Positions 7,401 through 16,013 of a DNA stretch of 30,380 nucleotides are shown here, piece after piece. Made by a program: the position numbers and the translations under genes. The number at the start of each line of letters is the position of its first letter. Positions within the stretch are counted from its first letter, which is position 1. The notes under the pieces were generated by a model. It was given only the letters and a program-made list of their open reading frames with translations, was not told the DNA's origin and made no database searches. Source of the stretch: a virus; IMG/VR virus record IMGVR_UViG_3300032462_000046, positions 1 through 30,380 of that record; one strand, written 5' to 3'.

Positions 7401-10188
7401 ATGCATTTGAATGTGATGCACTAGAAACTAAATTATTAGTGAATGGATCTATCTGGTATATACCATTTAATGAGAGAGCGTATACATAGCTATCAACATC
7501 GTTAAATAATATCGAAATACTACTAGTGTTGCCATTTAAATCAATAGAATCGGTATATGAAGCGTTAATAGCATCATAAACAATAACATTATTATCCAAA
7601 ACCATTATAGTATTGGATAGTTGAATATATTTAATATCTACCATACTAGCGGTGCTAGCAACATATGAAGAGATATTATAAGTATTAACACTATATGTTA
7701 TAGAATTTATATATGTTGTAGTAAAGGATCCACCGAACTGTAATGAATTAAACATCCCCAACCCGGATGAAGTAGCGGACACACAAGCAGTCGCCCCAAA
7801 CCCACCATTAAAAGCAATTGTTAAGAACGGGGAAACATTACACAATGAAGATGTTGATCCCCAAAAAGGACCTTCGTAACTTAAATTAATTACTTCTGGC
7901 TCTAGATATAGTGAATTATATTCAACATTTTGTAATGGATAAACGGTGCCATTTATACCAACAACCATTCCGGTAGCAAATCCAGCATTTTCCAAGGATT
8001 GGTACTGTGATTGTGTTGCCGAAGCGGTTCCTAACAATATCTCATTCGATGTTATCAAAGCACCATGGTTTCCAGTAAATTTTTTAGATAGTTTATAATT
8101 GAAATCTCCTGGTAATGTTGAAAGTCCAGGACTTACAACAATATCACACCTCTGCCTCTGTGATTTTACCCTAAATTCTAATGTAGATGCGGCATTTTTA
8201 ACATATATCCCATAATTATCTAAAATATCATAATAATTATCTACCCAATTTTGCAATGTTTGAGATATATCAGGAGTCAAATGTGATATACCATAAGATC
8301 TATTGTTTACTTGTATATTGATATAGTTACCAATTCCAGGAACAACACCCTCGTTAGAGGGATCATAGAAGGTCAAATATGAATGTTCGATATAAAAATC
8401 TGCTGTTGATCCAACCTTCACATTGAACTCAAGTGGTATATTTGGATATTGAGTTGCTAAATTTATAGAGTTATAATAAGGTGATACCGATCCTATTGTT
8501 TGAAGTGTTGGTATAATACCCAATAATATAAGACCGACAGCATTATTAGAATACCAATTCCGTAGTGTCTTATGCATGCTTCTTTCCATATCAACAACTC
8601 CTGAGGAGTATAAAAATTCTACCTCTTCTTGGTATACTTCCTTGTTTATAGTAACAATTATACCATATTCATCAATATCAGTGAATACTACATTATAATC
8701 AAAGTTCTCACTTATATCATAGTTAAATTCCCTAACAATGCTTTCCTCAATTTCTATAGCGTTCTCATATATCTTATTCGTTGATCCAACCGCTGTCCCT
8801 GGCAATGCGGTTGTGTAAAAATTGACCATTGCATATTGTGTAGGGTAAATTAAATCCGCTACCAATCTACTGTTATTAATATCATAGTATATGTCTATAT
8901 TCAGTGATGATAAATCCTCTTTGAATCTATCAGCTGCTGATGCCAGTGTTACTGCTGATGAAAATGTATATGATTGTGAAAAATATAAATGATCATTTGT
9001 TAGATATATATCACCCTGTAACAAAGTTTCATTAACAGGTGTCTGAGCAAGTGGCAAATATGTAGGGTCTCCCCAAAATGTTGCGCTATCTGGGTTAGTA
9101 GATGATGTAGCATACCATGTGTGTGACAAAACACACTCACTTATTTGATTATTCCACATAACTTGGTCACCGATAACATAGTTAATTAAGTTAGCATTTC
9201 CCGTAAAGTTTGAAACATTATCAACGGTGAAGAATTGTGTATTCAATACAGAATTTATCACTTTGAACTGTATTCCTGGCTTTAATAATGTTGGTATGTC
9301 CGATGTGAATATTAATTTATCAGATGCGCCTACAAATTGAACACCTCCTTGGTAAACCATTGGTAAATCGGTCCTTGTGATAACCTCAATCTCAACATCC
9401 TGGTTCACACCAACAGATAACTCGTTTAGATAGTACTCAAAATGAACTATGTCCAATATATCCGGATTCTCAATAGTAACAACCTCTACATCTTCATAAT
9501 TACCACCTGGTTTGTATTCATCATTCTTGGATGTATTAACTATATTCAACTTTCTACCAGTGTACAATACATCATAAAATCCAGGCTCATTCCAATCTGG
9601 TGATAAATTATCAACAAATGTAGTTGAGTCAACATAATTATATATACCAATAACATCCATAGAGGAAACTGTTTGATTAACATAAGATGATGCTAAACCC
9701 CAAGGATAAGCAAAATTAAATGTCTGATTATCAACAAATGTTATTATCATTATAGCTCCTCTTTTAGTTGAAATAACAACATATGTCTGGTCAGTATTAG
9801 TAAACTCAAATATATTTGAGTTAAATCTAAAAACTGTACCAATTGGGAACTTTCTATGGAATTCATCACCATATACCCATTTAGAATAATAGTCTGGTTC
9901 TTGGTTAACAGGTTCAATACTAATTATTGATTGTATAAAATATTTAGAATTGTAGAAATTAATACCAAACTCATTAAATAGTTGAAACTTTCTAATAGTA
10001 AGATCTGGTGGATTGTCATACTCAAAAGCATCTAACTTCTGAAACATATAAATAGCCTGTGTCTTATAAGTATCACTAGAATTCTCGTGAAATATAACAT
10101 CACCCTCATATCTTCCAATAGTAGAGTTATAATTGTAATTTAGTGAGTGTCCTTCCTTGTCGAAGAATATAAGTGAATCATCAAGCAT
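4444..10188 (-). CDS. Giant modular tail/baseplate protein with beta-propeller-like region
   Basis: At 1914 aa this is the largest product here. Four zones can be described. Residues 1-840 are beta-rich with many Tyr, Asn, Ser and Thr. Residues about 845-1170 hold repeated units of the form V-Y-V/A-x-x-x-x-x-I-Y-x-I/D with D-N-G-D-V-Y-V-T, typical of a YVTN/NHL-like beta-propeller. Residues about 1200-1730 include YIGSYKSIINAINHFGYND, resembling baseplate-wedge proteins. Residues about 1733-1796 have two W-x-x-x-x-x-Y-x-x-G-(D/E)-x-V-x-x-x-x-x-x-Y units like type 3 chitin-binding modules. Its position next to gp25 and its size suggest a wedge or peripheral baseplate/fibre protein (gp7-like role), but I cannot assign a T4 homologue. 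Its ATG overlaps the end of the upstream HNH gene by 8 bases. Confidence 0.85.
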   Translation of the reverse strand: MLDDSLIFFDKEGHSLNYNYNSTIGRYEGDVIFHENSSDTYKTQAIYMFQKLDAFEYDNPPDLTIRKFQLFNEFGINFYNSKYFIQSIISIEPVNQEPDYYSKWVYGDEFHRKFPIGTVFRFNSNIFEFTNTDQTYVVISTKRGAIMIITFVDNQTFNFAYPWGLASSYVNQTVSSMDVIGIYNYVDSTTFVDNLSPDWNEPGFYDVLYTGRKLNIVNTSKNDEYKPGGNYEDVEVVTIENPDILDIVHFEYYLNELSVGVNQDVEIEVITRTDLPMVYQGGVQFVGASDKLIFTSDIPTLLKPGIQFKVINSVLNTQFFTVDNVSNFTGNANLINYVIGDQVMWNNQISECVLSHTWYATSSTNPDSATFWGDPTYLPLAQTPVNETLLQGDIYLTNDHLYFSQSYTFSSAVTLASAADRFKEDLSSLNIDIYYDINNSRLVADLIYPTQYAMVNFYTTALPGTAVGSTNKIYENAIEIEESIVREFNYDISENFDYNVVFTDIDEYGIIVTINKEVYQEEVEFLYSSGVVDMERSMHKTLRNWYSNNAVGLILLGIIPTLQTIGSVSPYYNSINLATQYPNIPLEFNVKVGSTADFYIEHSYLTFYDPSNEGVVPGIGNYINIQVNNRSYGISHLTPDISQTLQNWVDNYYDILDNYGIYVKNAASTLEFRVKSQRQRCDIVVSPGLSTLPGDFNYKLSKKFTGNHGALITSNEILLGTASATQSQYQSLENAGFATGMVVGINGTVYPLQNVEYNSLYLEPEVINLSYEGPFWGSTSSLCNVSPFLTIAFNGGFGATACVSATSSGLGMFNSLQFGGSFTTTYINSITYSVNTYNISSYVASTASMVDIKYIQLSNTIMVLDNNVIVYDAINASYTDSIDLNGNTSSISILFNDVDSYVYALSLNGIYQIDPFTNNLVSSASHSNAYAFDYNTDNGDVYVTTDSSVLIYNNAVLVQTISGSSYNLVFNDFEKDMYVARRNGTDVNRINGSSRSIQSTYTIAGLTNDKLVYDRVNESVYVYGSVNLYKIDNNSVTPIPLVLTGGFNDMIFNNTIDSINISNDNPLFSALDISDDTYKYNEVTTAYGYQLINYYDGQVYISNQDPLSASIDIYNSNTGDFNEQVLLNVGENTTKLTWDPDRNSMWFIQPTLKRLIEVVSSITLSIITVPSGPPISITESNYGTLASDYIERNYLWLHTRDYIRRPRANFNDDVDVNLYWKWFSGNVPEFFLYDFSGNMLPTSSVLSYTGDKPLETVRLNLTANRDMDKVKSPEYQQTVFGRIDHILAKVDDEDDYSIVPEPIETFIGFNSVEEGALRSILQLYQEENVDYTIDVTKDVSNIISIDHIDDPITGDRYGKISLAPLSTDIFLTDSDGLPRGFKPGQHVAMFITDITNSRNQYISNNNGYLLKIRNVYSREITFDYFKSVDVLSPETSIVSDYPSDGSTTYLSVRLKVWDREIGRFNVFGQTEIEDIRYKIELGNTGKLISSDDVYIYKEYDIKEEGIDWTYLNSKRKEMILMRSMIYPYIGSYKSIINAINHFGYNDLELYEYYRNVDILSESYDKLYKVEIPDIFDNSVEGWTENDFIKHTFPNKSYEETNLFNLTYRITDREGNNVLNYTLQEIQTKLQGLKYWLQSNIIPITHKILDITGRADFVGVNTISHSVKEIQIIKISENLNPVSFKLNETYLMPVNNGSTVYNCVLDFYLYGTYSYNPDYYTVDISTYEIYREWYALKTYGIGEKIVYLDKLYESMIPTNKANNPRKYQNISTWKSGTFYNLGDIVKEDRDYYAYSAWGVTVSTATASFVNPSFDSGTTASNWVDITEWREYDMTPIQHITERRRISDLKPYNFTIDSNIDPYLVIEVTSENGYGATYRDKKNYEIRGILDIQELEAFSNLTSKQYIDATLGTTYV

Positions 10189-10885
10189 TGTAATTATTTC
10201 CTTTTTTTAGATTATCCTCGGCCCATAAAGGTTGTAAATTATCCAAGGAATTGATAACACTTATTTTATCCGATTCTTGAAAACTAGATATTGGTCTTAT
10301 ATGATCAATATGCCAATCACCATAATTATCCCAAGACATACCATCAATAAACAAACCTTCTAAATGATTCCTTAATTGACCAGGTGAATATCCTAAAAGA
10401 TTGTTGGTTGTGTTCTTTTTATCGGTACCAATATGCGCTAATGACCTCTTTACTATATTTCTACAAAAAATATAATGTGGGTTATTCGATCCCCATATTC
10501 TAATATAATTTCTTCTCTTTAGGAGAAAATCACTATCATTCTTAATATCATTATAATATATATTTCTTTTTTCTAGAATACTATCTTTATTATCGTGGTA
10601 ATAATTACTAGACCTTTCTATAACGCTTTCAATATTATCATTATACCAACCCTTTCTATACTCTAATAGCCTATCTTTGTTATTCTCATAATACCTGGTT
10701 TGGTATTCTGGATTCTCATCTACCCATTTAGATCGGTATGATTTCATCTTTTCTTTGTTTGATTTCCTCCATTTCGCGCTAGCAATATTTTTACATTCTT
10801 TACAACTCGAAGAGTATTTACCGTTTCGAATTGAGAAAATGGAAAATTCTTTAACACATTTACATTTACTACACTGTTTAGACAT
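10181..10885 (-). CDS. HNH homing endonuclease
   Basis: A 234-aa free-standing HNH endonuclease of the kind found in phage genomes. The N-terminus has a CxxC...CxxC zinc-binding pair (residues 5-8 and 28-31), followed by a long basic helical region with repeated K/R-Y/W and N-K-D/E units (residues 35-145) that may contact DNA. The catalytic domain shows DWHIDHIRPIS (190-200) and then NLQPLWAEDNLKKGN (216-230), the His-Asn-Lys pattern. Its TGA lies 8 bases inside the following giant gene, so it probably inserted just upstream and kept that gene translated. A TATATAA element lies three bases before its ATG. No disrupted gene or intron ends are evident. Confidence 0.88.
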   Translation of the reverse strand: MSKQCSKCKCVKEFSIFSIRNGKYSSSCKECKNIASAKWRKSNKEKMKSYRSKWVDENPEYQTRYYENNKDRLLEYRKGWYNDNIESVIERSSNYYHDNKDSILEKRNIYYNDIKNDSDFLLKRRNYIRIWGSNNPHYIFCRNIVKRSLAHIGTDKKNTTNNLLGYSPGQLRNHLEGLFIDGMSWDNYGDWHIDHIRPISSFQESDKISVINSLDNLQPLWAEDNLKKGNNYNA

Positions 10886-10888
10886 TAA

Positions 10889-10897
10889 TTATATATA
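10889..10897 (-). promoter_or_regulatory. AATATATA-type element before HNH gene
   Basis: On the minus strand TATATATAA ends three bases before the ATG at 10885, the same spacing seen at 4053-4072, 16110, 17179, 18430 and 30192. It partly overlaps the plus-strand TATAAATA. Promoter function is inferred from recurrence and position. Confidence 0.45.
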
Positions 10898-10901
10898 AAT
10901 A
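10894..10901 (+). promoter_or_regulatory. TATAAATA, T4 late promoter-like octamer
   Basis: An exact match to the T4 late promoter -10 octamer TATAAATA lies 56 bases before the ATG of the peptidase-like gene at 10958. In T4 this octamer is read by host RNA polymerase carrying gp55 and gp33 and activated by the sliding clamp. AT-rich DNA will contain such octamers by chance, so the call depends on its intergenic position. Confidence 0.4.
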
Positions 10902-10957
10902 ACTGCCTATCATCTAAACAATTTTTATATTCCAATAATAATATATATATTTGTAAG

Positions 10958-12088
10958 ATGACAAAACCAGAACTAAAAGAACTATTTTTAAAATTAACCG
11001 AATGGACAATACCATTTGGCAGGGAGCCAAAATTGGAAAAGTATCTACCAACAGGATTTAAAAAGGATTCTATCGGTAATTATTATTATGAAATAGGTAG
11101 ATCTGAAACACTTTTCACGACACACCTTGATACTTATTGCACGGATCATGAAAAAGTGAATCATGTTATTAACAAAAAGGACGAGTATAAAATATCAACT
11201 GACGGAACAACCATATTAGGAGGTGATAATAAACTAGGATGCTCAATTCTCATTGGAATGATAAATGATAGAATACCAGGAACATACTATTTCTTCCTGG
11301 GTGAGGAGCCATTAAAAAGCGGAGGACTATATGGATCTTCAAATGCTTTGAAATCAAACCCGGAGTATTTCAAAAGATTCAAAAGATGTATAGCATTTGA
11401 TAGAAGAAGGTATGGATCTATTGTAACACGACAAATGGGTAGATTTTGCTGTTCAGAAGAATTTACTGAAAAATTATCACAAGATTTAAAAAGATTCGGA
11501 ATACCACATGATGAAAGTGGAGCTTTTGGATATTATACTGACACTGCTACATTTATGGACGTCATACCAGAATGTACTAATTTAAGCGCTGGTGGATTTG
11601 ATGAACACCACAAATCAGAGTGGGTAGATCTTAACTATACTTGGAAAGTATTACAGGCAGCCATTAATATTAACTGGGAGGAATTACCAACAAGTAGGGG
11701 GTCGGAAGAAAGATTTTCAAATAAAAAGGATAGGTCAGTTGGTGGTTACAATTCTTTTATACAGGACGAAAATGCTGATAAAATAATCGACATGCTTTTA
11801 TTAATTGGTCTATTAAAAACAAGAGATATATCAAATAATGATTCGCAGAGGATAACATTTTCAAAATGGCTTGAGAATTTTGATATTGATATAACTCTTA
11901 AAGGTAAGAATATTAGTATGAATGGAAATGACATGACTATGCAACAATTCACCGATCATGTTATGAAAACACTAAAAAATGATATTTTATATCAACTAAA
12001 ATATGCTGAATCTGATGAAGAGGTTGAAGAAATATTAGACATATTCGGATTCAATTCACCACTTGAACTGGTAAAAAAGTTGTCATGA
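10958..12088 (+). CDS. Zinc aminopeptidase-like protein (M20/M28/M42 type)
   Basis: The first 240 of 376 residues carry the metal-ligand pattern of co-catalytic zinc aminopeptidases: TTHLDTY (His56, Asp58), the bridging-Asp motif GGDNKLG (Asp90), GEE (Glu116-Glu117, catalytic base and ligand), FDRR (Asp148) and GGFDEHHKSEWV (His217/218). All expected ligands are present, so activity on small peptides or N-termini is plausible. The C-terminal 130 residues (from about SRGSEERF) are a separate charged helical domain I do not recognise. It is a lone plus-strand gene with a TATAAATA octamer upstream and converges on the gp47-like gene. The role in the phage is unknown; host peptide use or maturation of a phage protein are possible. 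Confidence 0.78.
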   Translation: MTKPELKELFLKLTEWTIPFGREPKLEKYLPTGFKKDSIGNYYYEIGRSETLFTTHLDTYCTDHEKVNHVINKKDEYKISTDGTTILGGDNKLGCSILIGMINDRIPGTYYFFLGEEPLKSGGLYGSSNALKSNPEYFKRFKRCIAFDRRRYGSIVTRQMGRFCCSEEFTEKLSQDLKRFGIPHDESGAFGYYTDTATFMDVIPECTNLSAGGFDEHHKSEWVDLNYTWKVLQAAININWEELPTSRGSEERFSNKKDRSVGGYNSFIQDENADKIIDMLLLIGLLKTRDISNNDSQRITFSKWLENFDIDITLKGKNISMNGNDMTMQQFTDHVMKTLKNDILYQLKYAESDEEVEEILDIFGFNSPLELVKKLS

Positions 12089-12091
12089 TTA

Positions 12092-13183
12092 TCACACATT
12101 GCTCCTGTAATTATCCTGATATATCTCTATTATAGAATCATATTCTTTTAGTATTCCGCCCTGAAACTTACTATCATATTCTCTTTTAACAATCCACTCC
12201 CTTATAAATTCCTCATAATCCAACTGTATAGATACATCGATCATACCATCCAGATCCTCATCATCCTCTTTCTCCCTTGGTATATCATCAATATAAGATA
12301 CTGATGTAAATCCTCCAGATTCTAACATTATCTCTAACTTTCTACGAAGTCTTCTATCATTTATAAGTAAATTATTTGATACAGCTAAGTCAATATAATC
12401 CTTACTATCAGTATATTTTTCAAGAATATCAATGTCATCACTTGTTTTCACAATAACCTTTCTGAAAACCGGTGAATATGTATTTGGTACGAATTCAACT
12501 TCACCACTAACAATATCAAGTATAGTTATCCCCTTTTCATCACCAATATCGTTTCTATCCATATGATATGGAGCTCCAATAAATGTGAAATTATTATTTG
12601 TTTGTCTAAGGTGAATATGTCCGCTAAAAACATGCTTATACCCCTTAAATTCATAAATATCTATTTTATCTGGATTTCTATGAGCAACCGAACTAAGGTG
12701 CATTCTACAACCATTAAGATCTGAATGACAAAATAAGTAATCACCCGGATTATCCTTGATCGTTTTTATAAGATCTAACCTTTTCTCGACCCAAGGTATT
12801 AATATTAACTTCTTATCAAATATTTCAATATTTGCTGCCTCTGTATAAACACTAATATTATCGATATGGTCGAATAATCTAACAGAGTTTACATCATTAG
12901 ATCCCTTGTTATATAAATCATGATTACCAACTATTAAATGTATAGGCATTATCTTTGCTATTTCAGATAATATCTTTTCAACCTTATAAGAAGCAATAAT
13001 TGGAATTGAAGTTCGGTTATCATATAGATCCCCACAATGCACAAGTACATCACCTTCTTTTACATTTTTCTTTAAATATGGTATATAAAAATTATAGAAA
13101 TAATCTTCCATCATATTTATCCACTTGTTCAGATCATTAAGGTAAATACCGAAATGCCAATCGGTGGTCATGTAAACTTTCAC
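12092..13183 (-). CDS. 47: gp47-like SbcD/Mre11 nuclease subunit
   Basis: This 363-aa metallophosphoesterase matches T4 gp47, which with the Rad50-like ATPase gp46 resects DNA ends for recombination-dependent replication. All five phosphoesterase motifs are visible: DWH (residues 8-10), GDLYD (51-55), GNHD (86-89), CHSD with His153, and GHIH (188-191). An IPWVEKR segment near 129 parallels IPW in T4. I chose the GTG at 13183 over the ATG at 13171 because MKVYMTTDWHFG then aligns residue for residue with MKILNLGDWHLG of T4 gp47. gp46 is not in the window. The gene starts seven bases after the stop of the upstream 97-aa gene, so the two are probably co-transcribed. Confidence 0.92.
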   Translation of the reverse strand: MKVYMTTDWHFGIYLNDLNKWINMMEDYFYNFYIPYLKKNVKEGDVLVHCGDLYDNRTSIPIIASYKVEKILSEIAKIMPIHLIVGNHDLYNKGSNDVNSVRLFDHIDNISVYTEAANIEIFDKKLILIPWVEKRLDLIKTIKDNPGDYLFCHSDLNGCRMHLSSVAHRNPDKIDIYEFKGYKHVFSGHIHLRQTNNNFTFIGAPYHMDRNDIGDEKGITILDIVSGEVEFVPNTYSPVFRKVIVKTSDDIDILEKYTDSKDYIDLAVSNNLLINDRRLRRKLEIMLESGGFTSVSYIDDIPREKEDDEDLDGMIDVSIQLDYEEFIREWIVKREYDSKFQGGILKEYDSIIEIYQDNYRSNV

Positions 13184-13190
13184 TATAAAA

Positions 13191-13484
13191 TTATACTTTT
13201 TTTATATGAGAATCTTTATTAATATTTGGATAAACGCCAATTTCCGTCATCGGATTCCTTAATAGAGGTGTATAGCTATACACTTCAAAACTTTCCGGAC
13301 TTCCAGTAAGTGGATTTGATAAGCAAATATTTGACCATCCTGGTTGAATCATGCCATGATAAAAATACCCCTGTCTTATAGTTACTTTTTCTAAAAATCG
13401 TATACTACCATCAAACCTCTCTGGCTTAAATAGAAATTTAGTTATGTACCTTGTATCACCATCTTTTGGAAGATCTATTCTCAT
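13191..13484 (-). CDS. Small hypothetical protein
   Basis: A 97-aa product starting MRIDLPKDGDTRYITKFLF. It is rich in aromatic and proline residues in its second half (QGYFYHGMIQPGWSNICL) and predicted to be beta-rich, without membrane segments or cysteine motifs. I do not recognise it. It lies seven bases upstream of the gp47-like gene on the same strand, which suggests a shared transcript. The sequence AGTATAATCTAT just precedes its ATG and could serve as a -10 box. Confidence 0.65.
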   Translation of the reverse strand: MRIDLPKDGDTRYITKFLFKPERFDGSIRFLEKVTIRQGYFYHGMIQPGWSNICLSNPLTGSPESFEVYSYTPLLRNPMTEIGVYPNINKDSHIKKV

Positions 13485-13537
13485 ATAGATTATACTGGAT
13501 TACTTTATATTTGTTTATTCAAAACATCTCTTTATAC

Positions 13538-13705
13538 TTAGATGGTGAAGATTCCAAGTCCAATACCCTTTAAAGTATCTAATTTATTGTAGAACCCGGA
13601 ACTAGATCCCTTCTCTCTTTTTTCACCATCCTCTATTACTTTAAAGGTTTCTAAAGTTTTTCCAGTAAATAAAAAACCATCTCTTGATCTTTCTAATTTA
13701 AACAT
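13538..13705 (-). CDS. Possible small protein (55 aa)
   Basis: An ATG at 13705 opens a 55-codon frame beginning MFKLERSRDGFLFTGKTLET and ending GLGIFTI. Composition and codon use resemble the neighbours, and the same-strand spacing of about 50 bases to the next gene fits. A second frame, continuing from just past the endonuclease stop (13773) to a TAG that overlaps this ATG, also reads as plausible protein (see findings). No function is recognised. It may be a real small gene or what remains of a gene reorganised by the endonuclease insertion. Confidence 0.4.
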   Translation of the reverse strand: MFKLERSRDGFLFTGKTLETFKVIEDGEKREKGSSSGFYNKLDTLKGIGLGIFTI

Positions 13706-13773
13706 TTTATATTTTTTGAACCAACAATCGGTTTTCCATTTATAGATGGAATTTGATATGTTGTTGTTTTAAT

Positions 13774-15336
13774 TTAAAACCCCATTGGATCATAAATTAT
13801 ATACTCATATTTTATCTTACCACAGTCATATATTTTACTAAATTCTCCCATATTCTCAGATTCACTCAAGCCATTTTTAAATTTTGATTTTTTGAAATTT
13901 GATTTGTGTATCCTTTTGTCACCAACCACATATTTATAATCTGGATCGGTTTCATATAATTTATTAAATCCAAGATTTTCATATAATTTACCGAGACTCC
14001 ATGATTTATCAGCATAAGATATTATCCTATTAGGATTATAAACCTTTATAAAATAATTTATTAATTTCGATGCGCCACCAACCACGACATGGTTTGTTTT
14101 TGTACAAAATCTGTTTAAATTCCATTCATCACCTGATAATATTCCACGACCCTCAAAATGGTCAAATGTCATGAGTCCGACCATCTCACCGTCAAAAAAA
14201 AGTCCCAACTTTAAAGATGAATTGACCTTTCCTTGTATATGGTTCTCATTAAAAAATTCACTACATATTTTAGAATCCTTAACCTCTTCGATAACACATT
14301 TACGAGCAAATATCTTTTTTTCAGTTAAATTCAGTAAATTTCTTACCTGTGATCTGATTATATCAGTATTGTATTTCCAATCATCTTCCCAGATGTGGAT
14401 AATACGTATTTCCCTTTCTTTAAAATAATTAACCTTGTCCAAATGATATCTCTTATCCCGAAATTCCTCTGAATGCCAATATAATCCGTTATATTCAAAT
14501 CCAATATTCAAATCCGGTAAATAAACATATATTTCCAAACCATCCCTATATGATTGAATGATCTCACCATGATAAATACTGGATATATAATTATATAGTT
14601 CAAGCTCTCCCAGTGAGCAAGTATTATTTATAGGATAACACACAGTACATATAGGAGTTTTATTTTTAACCCTATCATTGAACATGGTTTTATGTATTTT
14701 AAATGTGTGATTAAAATCACTACATTTTATTTCTAAAACAGATCCGACTTCCTTATTTATAAATTCTAATGAATATTCAGATAGTTTGTTTTTCCAGTAA
14801 TTGATATGTCTATCAGTATTTGTTTCAATATTGCGAATAGTCATTGACCTGGAATTAATATCTCTCATAACGGGTCGTTGTGAATTATAATCAACCCCAT
14901 AATTTTCTTGGGTGGTATTTTTCTTTTTTAATTTAATATCATTTGATTGTGATATATTATCCACACCATATTTATCCTTTATTGTTTTTGATATACTGTC
15001 CTTGATGTCTTTATTTTCCAATACATATTCATGTCCATATTTTTTTAAATTTGTTTTTTTCCTTTTCTCTATGGTTTTAATTGAATTGGATTGGCACTTG
15101 GTTGAGCAATATTCTCGATACCCTAATTTAGCAGATATAAAGGAGACGTGGCCACCACAATAACATATTGGTTTAGAGGTGTTACTAATATATAGGTATA
15201 GTTTTTCCCTCCAACTGATATTATCAGATATATGTCTATCAACACATATATACTCATCCTCATAATTATCCATGAACCACTTAGAACTTCTAGTGGGATT
15301 TTTAGAAAAAATAATACCTATATGATCTGTCTTCAT
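13774..15336 (-). CDS. Full-length Vsr-like homing endonuclease (520 aa)
   Basis: A free-standing homing endonuclease with four visible parts. First, a zinc-binding CYCGG...CSTKC element (residues 58-81). Second, repeats of the type K-T-N-L-K-K-Y-G-x-x-x-x-x-x (residues 94-155, YGHEY, YGVDN, YGVDY). Third, a CTVCYP knuckle followed by a Vsr/EDxHD-like nuclease domain (about 245-335) with VYLPDLNIGFEYNGLYWHSE (271-290) and IWEDDW (315-320). Fourth, a C-terminal domain (about 343-480, ARKC...NHIQG...VVGGASKLINYF...LYENLGF) that looks acetyltransferase-like in pattern. It sits between the tail tube and the gp47 region, with AATATATAC four bases before its ATG. It is closely related in plan to the gene at 19315-21024. 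Confidence 0.87.
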   Translation of the reverse strand: MKTDHIGIIFSKNPTRSSKWFMDNYEDEYICVDRHISDNISWREKLYLYISNTSKPICYCGGHVSFISAKLGYREYCSTKCQSNSIKTIEKRKKTNLKKYGHEYVLENKDIKDSISKTIKDKYGVDNISQSNDIKLKKKNTTQENYGVDYNSQRPVMRDINSRSMTIRNIETNTDRHINYWKNKLSEYSLEFINKEVGSVLEIKCSDFNHTFKIHKTMFNDRVKNKTPICTVCYPINNTCSLGELELYNYISSIYHGEIIQSYRDGLEIYVYLPDLNIGFEYNGLYWHSEEFRDKRYHLDKVNYFKEREIRIIHIWEDDWKYNTDIIRSQVRNLLNLTEKKIFARKCVIEEVKDSKICSEFFNENHIQGKVNSSLKLGLFFDGEMVGLMTFDHFEGRGILSGDEWNLNRFCTKTNHVVVGGASKLINYFIKVYNPNRIISYADKSWSLGKLYENLGFNKLYETDPDYKYVVGDKRIHKSNFKKSKFKNGLSESENMGEFSKIYDCGKIKYEYIIYDPMGF

Positions 15337-15367
15337 ATAGGTATATATTCAAAAATTATCTACTTGA

Positions 15368-15991
15368 TTAGTATCCTGCAACAAATGGTGGTTGGATAGT
15401 AAAGTTATTATCAATATACTCGTCAACCCAGTAATCACTAACAAATTTAGCGCTACAGTCTTCCCAGATACCCTGTCCGCTCCAGTCCATTGGTGGACCA
15501 GCGACAGAGCTAAGTTGACAGTTTTGGAAAGTTAACCTTCTCAAAACAAGTCCTTTCTTATCATGTTGGTTAACAATTAATGTTCCGATCATATCAGCTT
15601 TATAGTGTAGGTAACCATTCTGTGAATTCCAAGCCAAGTCGTACCATGCTCTCAAAGTATTCCAAGTTTCCATAGAACCCTGATTATTAACATTGACATT
15701 GAACTTAATATCAAGATCAGCTGTTGATTTATCAGGACCAGCGTTTAAGTATGCTCTTGTAGAGTACTTATATCTTTGTTCTGATACAGCAATTGCCTTA
15801 TTGGTAACCCCCATATCAAAGTTCTTAGCCTGTTGTAACATAATAACAGGGTCTCTACCCTGAGCTTGTAAGATTACCGGAAAAATAAAGGTAATCTCAA
15901 ATAAATTTACATATACTGGCTCTTGTGGTTGAGTACCAGGTCCACCGGGTGAACCGGTCATGTTTAATTGAGTGAAATGTGGTAACGGCAT
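15368..15991 (-). CDS. 19: gp19-like tail tube protein
   Basis: The 207-aa product fits the T4 gp19 tail tube family, whose hexameric rings form the rigid inner tube through which DNA passes. Typical features are the N-terminal E-x-x-F-x-F-P strand region (YVNLFEITFIFP, residues 28-39), the central NAGPDKSTADLDIKFNVNVN, and TLRAWYDLAWN (118-128) as in gp19-type tube proteins. T4 gp19 is 163 aa, so this one has a longer N-terminal Gly/Pro-rich arm (SPGGPGTQPQEP) and a C-terminal extension (YIDNNFTIQPPFVAGY). An exact TATAAATA octamer lies 22 bases upstream, fitting strong late expression. Homing endonuclease sequences flank it on both sides. Confidence 0.88.
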   Translation of the reverse strand: MPLPHFTQLNMTGSPGGPGTQPQEPVYVNLFEITFIFPVILQAQGRDPVIMLQQAKNFDMGVTNKAIAVSEQRYKYSTRAYLNAGPDKSTADLDIKFNVNVNNQGSMETWNTLRAWYDLAWNSQNGYLHYKADMIGTLIVNQHDKKGLVLRRLTFQNCQLSSVAGPPMDWSGQGIWEDCSAKFVSDYWVDEYIDNNFTIQPPFVAGY

Positions 15992-16013
15992 ATTGTTTGT
16001 TATTTTTTCTTTC

